This document shows, piece by piece, positions 55,219 through 64,000 of a stretch of DNA of 64,000 bases; positions within the stretch are counted from its first letter, which is position 1; every line of letters starts with the position of its first letter. The position numbers and the translations under genes were made by a program. The notes under the pieces were generated by a model. That model was not told where the DNA came from and did not search any database. It saw only the letters and a list, made by a program, of their open reading frames with translations. This stretch comes from Cystobasidium ongulense (lineage: Eukaryota; Basidiomycota; Cystobasidiomycetes; Cystobasidiales; Cystobasidiaceae), in assembly GCA_022835595.1 (NCBI GenBank), contig BQUP01000001.1, positions 1,178,001 to 1,242,000 of the forward strand, read 5' to 3'.

Positions 55219-57126
55219 TCAAGCCTCTGCAGGACGATCCTTCCAGCCCTTCTTCAACCAAGAATTATGCCATGTCTGCCGCGTGTGACAGTTTCAGTTA
55301 AGTTCAAAGGTATCGAATATGACTTCTCAAACTTACATAATAGCACTTTTCTGCCTTTGTGTCCTCACACAGTGGTTCAACGTCTTCTCGTTTTTGATAG
55401 ACTTTCTCGAGGAACTCCGTTTCTCCAGCTGATCGATCAAACGGTATATATTGAGCTGTTGAGTAGAGACAAGATATTCCATCAATGACCTGTTGCGTGA
55501 AAGCAAGCTGTATCACAACTCACGCGGTGCTATTGGCCTACCCACTCCAATCTGCGAGGAGTTGACGGCGAAACCATTCAAGTCTATTGGGAAGACTCGA
55601 TTCGGTAGCCAAGCATGCTGCCAGACTTTAAGCTTTCCTTTCTCGTATACTGGTCCTTCCCCTGTTCATACGTGAATAGGTTAGTCAATAATGAACATTT
55701 GAGAGCAAGTTATCTGCACTTACACCACGAGTTCCAATCTCGGGCTGGATAGTTACCAACTTGCCATACTATAGCTTTCTTGACCTGCAACATGCCAATA
55801 TCATATCAGCCTCAGGGACAGGTTTCACACCACATGAACAAGCAAGGTCGTCTCACCTTCCACATTTTGCGGAGAATCTCGGGCAGTATACGGCAATCAT
55901 CATCGACGTTAAGAACCGGTCCATCGCTGGCAACGTTAAAGTCAAATCAGTACAAGTGACCTGTCCTACCTGTGGCCGGATCGACATACCCGAAGAAAGA
56001 GTCTCGAAGGACAGCTATTGCGTGCAAGACGACTGCGAGAAAGTATAGATGGATTTAGTTTGCTGTGTCATATAACAACCAAATCTAAAGTAGCTTACCG
56101 TTCCACTGCGCTTTACCATAGTGCCGCGTGGGGCCATGCGCCATGTACAGATAGGCTACGAAAGTCGCATCAGCGGAGTATTTCAGAGCGCTTGCAGCGG
56201 TGGGTGGGAGACCTACGAATCCCACTAGCTCTGAGCAGCTCCTCCATTCCAGGTTCCATCTGCGATTCATCTTCGATAACTAGCCACAGGAGCTGTCTAT
56301 CCGCATCTTTCGCACCATCAAGGAAGCCTTCTTCCTTGACCAAATCTTGATAATCATGTATGACTCCAACGTGTCTCTCCATGTACATAGCTCTATCTGT
56401 CCATTTGGACAATTTGCCACCAGGTCCAGTTCTGGTGTAGATGTAGCTTGTTGGTCTGTCCATGTGAAGTCCGGTAAAGTTGTACGATATGAGCATGTCT
56501 GGACAGGTGAATTGATTTGTGAGAAGCCAAGCTACTGCTTCGTCCGTGAGGAATAGACCTTCAAGGACTGAGTGTAATTGGATTTTGTGCAAGAGATATC
56601 TTAGCATTCCGGGGCTATTCCAATTTGTGCCTTCTTTCTTGCTAATCTGACTTCGAAGTGTGTCTAATGTCGGTACAGGGACGTAGAAGGCAGGAGAGTT
56701 GGCATATGCTCCGGGCGTTGTGCAGTCGCAGTCCGGACATAATCGAACAGGGCCGTCGATATCAGTTGAGCCGTAGAATTCGATAGGGTCAATACCGCTG
56801 GTCTTCTCTTTGATGGGTGCCCAGTCCTTGCCTTCGTTGCTCATTTCATTGTTATATTTCTTGACAGGCAGTCTCCTCCCGTCATAATTGCCTTCTTGCA
56901 GTAAAGAGCGACCCCCCGATGCTTTATTCATCACGAGCTGTTCAGCCAGCAGACGCGCTTTCCCGCCCAAGTACTCGTTGTATGAGGCATTCGTGCTGTA
57001 CCCATTCACTCCCGCTGCTTCGTACTCTTGCGGAGGCGTGCTGAAGGCATATCTGAAGAACAGGACGGTTCCTGCAACCGATAGCAGGGCGACGAGGGGA
57101 GTTCGCGACCCTCGCCGCGAGACCAT
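55219..57126 (-). CDS. Putative GT43-like glycosyltransferase, type II membrane protein
   Basis: Read leftward from ATG 57126 to TGA at 55219-55221 with about six introns. The N-terminus MVSRRGSRTPLVALLSVAGT contains a signal anchor (PLVALLSVAGTVLFFRYAF), followed by a stem. The catalytic part has RHVGVIHDYQDLVKEEG, LLWLVIEDESQMEPGMEELL, ASGIPYLYMAHGPTRHYGKA, VVLHAIAVLRDSFFG, then the metal-binding motif GPVLNVDDDCRILPEIL (about 55890-55910), KKAIVWQVGNY, VYEKGKLKVWQHAW, IDLNGFAVNSSQIG and the end FLEKVYQKREDVEPL with a final TWHNSW. Order and spacing recall GT43: VIEDE near the start, the DDD motif, and E-[ST]-x-F-[IL]-E-x-x...L...WH at the C-terminus. GT43 enzymes in animals and plants transfer glucuronic acid or xylose; donor and acceptor here are unknown. 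Family assignment is by eye and needs a profile search. Confidence 0.65.
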
Positions 57127-57506
57127 GCTGTGTGAAGCGGACGTTGTGAGCGCGTGTGGAGTGCGAGTCCTGCTTGAAGATGGACGTATCACGAGTATGC
57201 CGCTGTGTTAGGCGTGGAAGATCCAGATGCAAGCAATCATGATGGCTTTGATCTGTCAGATTATCTGGATCCCACTGTACAGGCAGAATTCCGATCAACC
57301 TCGTCCACAAGCATCAAGGTTTGTTAGATGCATTCAACCAAGGAATGAGCCCAGTGACGCGTTCAGTGAGTGCTGGTGAGGAACTGGGGAGTCTCTCGAA
57401 AGAAAGCGGGTGGTTGTTGTTCATCATGCTACATTGGTATACAGACACTTGGACGCGTTTATATGCTACAGATACTTCTATTTCCATTGACTGACTGTCA
57501 GATTAC
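57127..57506. other. Intergenic region between EMI1-like and GT43-like genes
   Basis: About 380 bp between two genes on the minus strand. The GT43-like frame stays open upstream of its ATG to about 57192. Otherwise nothing recognisable. Confidence 0.4.
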
Positions 57507-57953
57507 TCAATCCAACTTCTTCGCTTCCCAAATATCCTCACTCGAAGGACCGACCCTCCTCTCAGCCCAGTGCTCAGCTCTCCTCTTGACCCACTCTTCC
57601 TCCTTTCTCTCTTCAGGTAGAGTTCTGTTCGCTAAGCAGAATTTGAAGTCCTCCCACTTGGGTGCGCATTCTCTCGCTGTTCCGTATCTATACAGCGAAG
57701 TGAACTGATTGCGGACACCTGTAGGAAACGGTAGTAAGAAGTGAGCAGAAAGTCAGATTGGCGCTTTCACTTTTGTCAGAGAGCACTTGGAAGGAAACGC
57801 ACTGAAACACAACAAGAAGTTGTCAAGCAAGGTAACACAGCTCGGTAGGCCTCCATTGACAGGTAGATTCGTCGCTTGGATGGTTATCTCTTCCTTTACT
57901 ACTTCTGCAAATTTGCCAGATTGGCTGGAAGCACCTTCTTGCGATTCTGCCAT
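57507..57953 (-). CDS. EMI1/DUF3128-family small protein
   Basis: Two main exons read leftward from ATG 57953 (MAESQEGASSQSGKFAEVVK) to TGA at 57507-57509; the intron donor is GTGCGT at about 57803. After an acidic N-terminus come LPSCVTLLDNFLLCF, SVRNQFTSLYRYGTARECAP, KWEDFKFCLANRTLPEERKE and WVKRRAELWAERRVGPSSED, then IWEAKKLD. The C-x(n)-L-x-C-F and C-x-x-x-W-x-x-F-x-x-C spacing gives the four Cys pattern of the Emi1 family. In yeast Emi1 is needed for early meiotic induction and a link to mitochondria has been suggested; the molecular function is not known. Lies between the GT43-like and RPA12 genes and shares a divergent promoter with the latter. Confidence 0.85.
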
Positions 57954-58528
57954 GATTAGAAGACTGTTTGTTGGGAATGTGTCAGCGCATGGTTTTCGTA
58001 GGACGAGGGTGAAAGGGAGGATGTATGCGTGGATGTCAGGGTTATTAATTAAATGGATAGGTTCATCCGCATTTGCTGTCTATGCAGCTCTAGGATAAAC
58101 GAGATTCTATGGTGATCATCATACGTGGAGAGTGTGGGAGGCTAGCAGGAGCAGGCGCAGCAGTGACTGGTAGCGCCTGGCAGCTGGTGAAGGTGGAGAG
58201 AGGCGAACGGTGGTGATGATTGGAACCTACCTTTATACAGATACTGTCCAGCTACCCTTTTGCGCTTCGAGACCCAAGTTCAGGACTGGATGCCTGCGCG
58301 TCGCTATAACAGCATGCTCTAATTGACCACGATGGGGAGTTACACCGCTATTCCCAAACGGTGATTGGTGATTGCTTGTATCTTGGATAGAACGAAAGAA
58401 GAGTGCCTCGAAAATTGCACAAAGTCCAGCTGCATGATCGAGAAAATCAAAAGCCACGGCAGGACTGTACAACTTGGAAACGTTACAATTGCAGCGTTTA
58501 GTCGTCACAATCCGGATTCACTGGAAAC
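57954..58528. other. Divergent intergenic region, EMI1-like / RPA12
   Basis: About 575 bp with no repeat or domain. Presumed shared promoter region. Confidence 0.4.
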
Positions 58529-59243
58529 ATGCCTACTGATACAGGCTCTCGGATAGCCGCAACGCAAGGCTTTGGCGTCCCGAACAGGATAGGCTCGCTC
58601 AACTTTTGCCCAACATGCGGCAACCTGCTGGATGTGCCCAAGGACGACGATGTGATTACGTGTGCTCAATGCGGGCATACAGAAGATGCAGTTCGTAAGT
58701 AGTGGATTGCTTTCACCTCTGTCAGAGTAGCTGACGGATGCCTCTGTATCTGGACAAACGATCACTATATGTTGTTTTCGAAACACCTTGACTACCATAC
58801 CATTCTCCATCAATGCAGAATACGAGAACATCTCAATAACGACAAAATCTCATCCGGATGCTTTCCCTTCGGTCTTGAAAGACAGAAGGAGCGTAGTCAA
58901 GAGTTTGGCCGATAACAAGGACCTGCAAGGGGAGATGGACAAGAAGCAGGAGATTGAGGAGAGGTGTCCGGATTGCGGGAAGTGAGTAGCGCATGGACGA
59001 TTGACTCGTTCTGAAGGACTGTACAAGGCTTGAAAGAATTGACGCGTTGCTGTGACTGTCCCTCGTACACTTCTAGCCCGACTATGACATTCCACACTCT
59101 GCAACTGAGATCCGCAGACGAAGGCTCGACCGTTTTCTACGAGGTGCGTTAGACTCTCTGTTGACAGTTATACTGGAATGCCAGCTAATACACCCACTCT
59201 GCAGTGCCCCAACTGTGGACACAAGCATTCTACGAATAATTAG
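58529..59243 (+). CDS. RPA12: RNA polymerase I subunit RPA12 (A12.2)
   Basis: Pol I subunit combining an Rpb9-like N-terminal zinc ribbon and a TFIIS-like C-terminal ribbon that supports RNA cleavage in the nucleolus. Exons join from ATG 58529 (exon 1 58529-58694) to TAG at 59241-59243, about 140 residues. N-ribbon: SLNFCPTCGNLLDVPKDDD then ITCAQCGHTED. Linker: YENISITTKSHPDAFPSVLK and LADNKDLQGEMDKKQEIEER. C-ribbon: RCPDCGKPTMTFHTLQLRSA, DEGSTVFYECPNCGHKHSTN. The RSADEGSTVFY stretch holds the acidic hairpin needed for cleavage. Three to four introns, one of them interrupting each zinc ribbon. The call is certain. Confidence 0.94.
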
Positions 59244-59671
59244 ACTCTTTGCCACCTGCTTTTTGCAATTCAGATCTGTTCCTGTCGTTGTATCTATAGC
59301 GAACTAGTTGTACTTGGTAGAAGCAGTAATTGGAGGTTCACTACTACCTTGCATTTCTAACGGCTGTTCAGCATCACGGCAGTCTATTATTTGCTGTCTG
59401 TCGTTGCCACTCTGCTAGCGTCTATTGCGCGTGTCTTTCAGGACGGAGAGTCGTGTCACCAAACTCAATCCCACAATTGTGCATCCATCCCATACATTGA
59501 ATCTCTTCTTACTCCAGCACCATCGACCAGCAGTACCGTCACACCAAGTGTCGCTGCTGTCCTTGTTTGGTCGCCGGCTCAGTCGCGGTGCCTCTATAAT
59601 TGAATCTTCCGACACCTTCGCGTCCATCATCAAACAGGAAAGAAAGAAAGATTGACAGATTTCAACCGCAA
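59244..59671. other. Intergenic region between RPA12 and exostosin-like gene
   Basis: About 430 bp. No repeat or domain; the exostosin-like frame is open upstream of its ATG to about 59600 but without an ATG. Confidence 0.4.
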
Positions 59672-61880
59672 ATGATGGGCGCATCACCACGCAGACCAGG
59701 AAGCAGTGGAGGAGCAGGCGGAGGGGAGAGAAGCGGTGGAGCTACAATATCTATACGCGCACCCAGACCAGGGTCCTTCAGTCCTTCGCGCAGGCCGGTC
59801 CTGCTCAGGCTTTCACCTCGACTCGCCGTCTTTGCGCTCATAGCGACGATATGCGGACTGTGGACATTACTGTCTCCTCAAACTTCATTCTTCTCCTCTT
59901 CCATACACGCAATTCCATCACACTTGCCCCCGACAATCCCTGAAAATGCATCACCTCAACGATCACTGCCTGAAATGGTACTGCATGATACACCACCTTC
60001 AGGACAGCGTCCTGAAAGAGATCAGAAGAAACCACTCCCGAATATCAAAGGGCAGCATATCGCTCCATTAGCTCATGTAGGCCCTGCAGCTGCAGCCCCG
60101 GAAGCATCAAGACCAATAAATACGAAAAAGCCAAATCCATTTGAAACGTATTTGTGCGCTGGCGACGAATGGCAAGTGGACGAAGATAATGTATACACCA
60201 AGCCTTTTAGATTTCACGTATACCAGAACATGCCGGATCATCTCTTGAAAGATGTGGTAGAACGCGCTGCACATTGGTGGCAGCCCGATAATGCGTAAGT
60301 ATAGTCGCAGATGCACGTGCTCGAAGGACGCTTTACCACATACTGAATATTCGTCAACTGCCGTCATACAGCGCGAATCAGTTCATCACGGAAGCGCAGA
60401 TATACAAATATCTCGCATTGCATCCATGCCATACGGAGAATCCACTCGAAGCGGACGTGTTCATTGTCCCAGCTCAAACTGTATCTGGTATATGGTTAAG
60501 TAGAGAGAAAGGGCCAAACGGAGAACCACCTATCAAGGATGAAGGTGCATCCTACATGAAAGAAGGTAAGTCAGCGTACCTGCCCAACCGTGCACGCCTC
60601 TGACTCGTCTGCTTTACAATAGTCATGAACTGGATCAAAACGCAGAGAACAGGCAAACGTTTCGATGGACGTGACCATTATGTCGTTTCCGTTCCATGGT
60701 GGTTAGGCGGCCGACCTTACGGAGGGCACGTAAATCTCATCGGGGTAGAGGTGCCTATCTCGTTTGGAACACATGAAAAATTCAGTGATACCCTCTATCT
60801 ACGCGCATCAAACGACATCATCATTCCTTACCCTGATCCGGATTCTTACGAGTTTTATACGGATGAAATGCTCGATAATGTTGAGAAGGATCTTCATATG
60901 GTTTTTGTTGGACAGAACCGAGTCGTCGCGCCGTGAGTAGCGTCCTTTCTCCCACTATCGTGTCTCGAACACCATAGCTAAACGGTCCTGCTCTCGATTA
61001 GCGTGCGACAAAAAGTGTGGGATCAGCTGAAGGCCTACAATGAGCGCCGAGGTGACCGACCAAAGGCTCTTTGGCACCATCTCAAGGTACGTCAGCACTT
61101 TGAATGATAGTAGCTCGGTCATCCAACGCTTTGTTCACCTCCAGAATCGCGATGCTATCGGTGACGTGAAGAAGAAGACTGCTCGAGCCATCTTTGGTGA
61201 GTTTGCAAGGATGCTATGATTGTTGGAGTTGCACCTAACTACGCCTATGCATTCGTTCTCACAGGTCCCGTCATGAAAGGCGACAGTTATTCCAGTCGGC
61301 GTTTATTCTCCCTACTTTTCGCAGGGACTATTCCAGTGATTATATGCGATTATTGCATGCTTCCATACCAGGACATGCTAGACTATAGCAAATTCGCGAT
61401 ATTCCTGCCCGAAAGTGAAGTATTAGACAATCCCGAGTATGACATTTTCGATGTTTTGGATGCGATACCTCAGATAGAACTCGATAGGCTCCGTAAGAAT
61501 GGAAGAATAGTCAAGAAACACTTCGTTTTCCATGAAGGAAAACCGCAACCTGGCGACGCGTTTGATATGCTGGTGAGCTCTTGAGCCTGGATTCAAGCAG
61601 CCATTCCGTGCTGACCAGAAACCTTGAATAGGTTCGGGAACTATCATTGACACACCTCCGGAACCGAGGCCTCAAGGCTATGATGTTGCGAGGATATGGC
61701 GAAGATGACGAGCAGAACTACCCCCTGCATGAGTCGATACCTGTGCCAGGTCAAGAGCTCGTCTTTGCTGGGCCTGGTGTGCCGGAAGCGGCCTTGAAGT
61801 TGAAGGAAGAAAGAGAAGTTGCCGATGCGCTCATGCAGAAGGCACTGCCCAAGGACCAAGCGCCGCTCGACGAAACCTAG
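59672..61880 (+). CDS. Exostosin-family (GT47-like) glycosyltransferase, type II membrane protein
   Basis: Read from ATG 59672 (MMGASPRRPGSSGGAGGG, Gly/Arg-rich) to TAG 61880 with about six introns. A signal anchor LAVFALIATICGLWTLL is followed by a Pro/Ser stem and then the exostosin domain: PFRFHVYQNMPDHLLKDVVE, ITEAQIYKYLALHPCHTENP, LEADVFIVPAQTVSG (the conserved P-x-x-A-D-x-F-[FIV]-[VI]-P motif), RDHYVVSVPWWLGGRPYGGH, NDIIIPYPDPDSYEFYT, LHMVFVGQNRVVAP, GPVMKGDSYSSRRLFSLLFA and GTIPVIICDYCMLPYQDMLD, ending with YSKFAIFLPES. These are the regular blocks of the family, including the C-terminal G-x-I-P-V-x-x-x-D motif for the nucleotide sugar. Animal members polymerise heparan sulphate and plant members make xylan, xyloglucan or pectin side chains; the fungal product is unknown. 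About 620 residues. Confidence 0.85.
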
Positions 61881-62228
61881 TACCTGTAATTGTTCGACGT
61901 TCAGTGTTCCAATACCATAGCAGTTTAGACAATGTCTGGATTCAGTACAGGCTTGTAATCGTAGACCCCGGCTGTTTGTAGATAGATGGGGAAGTCCGGT
62001 ATTCGCTTTTCTCGCGCGCGGTCAGCTTGCTTAGCATTTAGTTAAGGTAGTCACAGGCTTGACAGGAATACATAGATCTAGTGTGCGTTCTTCCAGTGTC
62101 ATGCGTGGTATACCTTATCTTTTCCATCTTTGTGCCTTCTCATGACCGGACTCGCCTGAAAGATAGAGCAGGCACCTTGTCCAGCTATCAATACCGACGC
62201 GCAGGATAAGGCGTCGCGGACGTCGTCG
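61881..62228. other. Intergenic region before the SWI1-like gene
   Basis: About 350 bp. No supported feature. Confidence 0.35.
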
Positions 62229-64000
62229 ATGAACAGTGCTGGCGAGAGCTTCGGCACTCTGACCGCCGCGAATGGCGTGCAGGAGAGCCAGCACGAGCAG
62301 CGGCATCCTCAGCAGCCGCAACAGCATCAACAGCATGGAGGTGCAATGCAAGGTGGACCATCGGGGAATGGCAGTTCAACAGCAATGCCCAACGGAAGAG
62401 CAGGACCTCACGAGCAGCAACACAATCCTCCGCAGCACGACCACAACGCTGTGCAGCGACAACCGACGGCCTCAACGTCGGCAAGCCCGACCAAGCCACC
62501 ATCCAACAAGATCCGGAAACGGCAAAAAGTGGAATACGACCCGGTCAAGCGGTTCTATAGCGACCATGCTGGCACCTGGGATGCGGTACAAGTCGAAGAA
62601 GTCGTTTCGCACGCTCTTTCCAAGCGCCAGAAGCGAACAGCCCGCGACCTCGGTAGGCAATCATCATGGCATTCCAAGGAGCGGCTCTAAGCTGACTGCT
62701 GTTCATACGTGCTACCCTTCAAACAGGCTTTTGCGATATACACACAGTAAAAATGAGTCTGCGCTCCAGGCTCGGTCCAGAGGTCGCATACGCTCTCAAC
62801 ACGCTAGGCTTGCTGTCCGCGACGACTGATCAACAGCCGAACTTGGCGATAGGAAGGCATCCAGAACTGCTCGAAGAAGTACTTGACCTCTTCGAAGAGG
62901 CAGTAGATGGAGATGAGGGCGATGATGCTATTCACGCCGAGCCTGAAGCGAGTTCCTCGCGGCACGTGGCACCTGGCCCGCACATTTCACCAGCTAAAGC
63001 CGGTCCTTCGAAAGCTGGAGCTACACGAAGGCAGGAACATCACGATGCATATTCCGACATGCTACAAGCTGCATACAATGACGAATTCAAGCTCAGACCG
63101 GCCCCGGGCTCGTCAACAGCGGAAAAGTTCGCAGGTCTCGATAGAGCTCAGGTGGTTCTCGCATGTCTAGCTCTCTTCCGAAATCTGTCATTGTCGGAAC
63201 ACTCCTCAAAACCATCACTTACCGATCCAAGACTCGTTAGCATATTGCTCCTTACTACCAAGACACCCAAACAAGCGAAAGATCTCCCTGAGCCTCCAAC
63301 GAGACCGCTCAAACTGTCGGAAGCCCAGCTGCTTCAGGCAAGAAAAGACGTATTGCAAATAATGGGAAATCTCGGTCACCATATACACCTAGAACAACAT
63401 CCTGCGTGGGTGGGGCATGCTATCATTGGTTCGATAGACTACTTTCTCGATCTTGGCGAATCAAGTTTTATACCTGGACCAGCGGGCATGGGCCTGATGA
63501 ACGCGTTCTCGCCCAGCATAGACGCCGCTCTGTACGCATTGGCGAGAATCATGCTTTCCGATGCGAATAGGGATGCATTCTCAAAATTACCGCAATCGAA
63601 TACCACACTCCGCCCATTCATACTCTCAAAGTTCCCCGTACTCCTGCAGCTACTGCCTCTCACCGACCTCGACTTCTCTATGATCAACTCGGAACCCGCT
63701 CTGGTACGTATAGAAATGGTCGCCATGTGCCTCTTCAATCTGGTGTATGTTGCATCGCCAGACGTGCGTAAAAGGCTACGCGAATCACCAGGGACAGTAA
63801 AACTGCTCGTGCGAGTGGTGAAAACGCTGTACGGCATACACCTTGCAACAGCCTCTCAAGATCAACAAGCACCAAATAGCTTGTACCTTGTACTGTGTCA
63901 GCGGTGCATAGAGGTCCTGCGGATACTGAGCGAGGACGAAGCTGCTGGTGCCGGACAGCACACAACGGGAAGTCAAGAAGGCATTGCGTGGTTTGGAAGT
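62229..64000 (+). CDS. SWI1/BAF250-like chromatin remodelling subunit, 3' end outside window
   Basis: Exon 1 runs from ATG 62229 to about 62653 and joins exon 2 (from 62728) in frame (DLG-FCDIHTVKM); exon 2 is open to the window edge, giving about 560 residues so far. The N-terminus is Gln/His-rich (QQPQQHQQHGG) followed by a Lys/Arg cluster (NKIRKRQKVEYDPVKRFYSD). The start of the conserved region, TVKMSLRSRLGPEVAYALNT, LGLLSATTD and HPELLEEVLDLFEEAVD, resembles the C-terminal armadillo-like (BAF250_C) region of SWI1/ARID1, where a MALKSGL-x-E-x-x-WALN element opens the domain; LFRNLSLSEHSSKPSL and MVAMCLFNLVYVASPDVRKR fit helical repeats. No ARID domain is visible upstream, so it could also be Rsc9 or a shortened Swi1. 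Family moderately sure, orthology not. Confidence 0.62.

Overview
The window is nuclear DNA of an intron-rich fungus, most likely a basidiomycete. Nearly every gene is broken by short GT-AG introns (about 35-90 nt), many with a CTGAC/CTGAT-like branch site just before the acceptor. The gene set (Atg5, Atg16, RSC-type remodeller, Nup170, exostosin-family enzymes, a [2Fe-2S] ferrochelatase) is fungal. I cannot decide between Ustilaginomycotina, Tremellomycetes or another class. I see no rRNA, tRNA, CRISPR array, retroelement or viral fossil, and about 28 protein genes.

Layout. 1-8.6 kb: an arrestin-like gene (cut at the left edge) diverges from a very large DEVH-box RNA helicase with a long repetitive C-terminal tail. 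9-16.3 kb: a PNS1/choline-transporter-like membrane protein, a small very intron-rich unknown gene, and ferrochelatase. 16.6-25.9 kb: a mitochondrial carrier, the CK2 catalytic subunit and, divergent from it, Nup170/Nup155. 26.1-32.9 kb: ATG5, mitochondrial ribosome recycling factor, a small protein with a SUMO-interaction-like motif and a 14-base homopolymer, a tandem-repeat intergenic region, and a membrane-anchored Nudix hydrolase. 33.3-39.2 kb: two tandem monocarboxylate-type MFS transporters and the urease accessory protein UreD. 39.4-49.5 kb: RPB8, CGR1, a FAM32A homologue, ALG1, SDO1/SBDS, mitochondrial HSP78 and ATG16. 49.6-52.7 kb: an RSC1/RSC2-like protein with two bromodomains and a BAH domain. 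53.2-61.9 kb: three putative glycosyltransferases (GT4-like, GT43-like, exostosin/GT47-like) within 9 kb, with an EMI1-like gene and RPA12 between the last two. 62.2 kb to the edge: the start of a SWI1/BAF250-like gene.

How the genes relate. Most are unrelated housekeeping genes in divergent or convergent pairs. Themes that recur are ribosome and polymerase biogenesis (CGR1, SDO1, RPB8, RPA12), mitochondrial proteostasis, haem and translation (HSP78, ferrochelatase, RRF, a carrier), both non-ubiquitin-like members of the Atg12-Atg5-Atg16 complex, chromatin remodelling, and glycan synthesis. The most interesting stretch is the glycosyltransferase group: it places a GT43-like next to a GT47-like enzyme, the two families that together build xylan in plants and that both take part in glycosaminoglycan synthesis in animals. 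Very small exons (8, 9, 12, 24 and 25 nt) recur in several genes.

All exon models were read by eye from splice signals and frame continuity; start codons and a few first exons are marked where uncertain.
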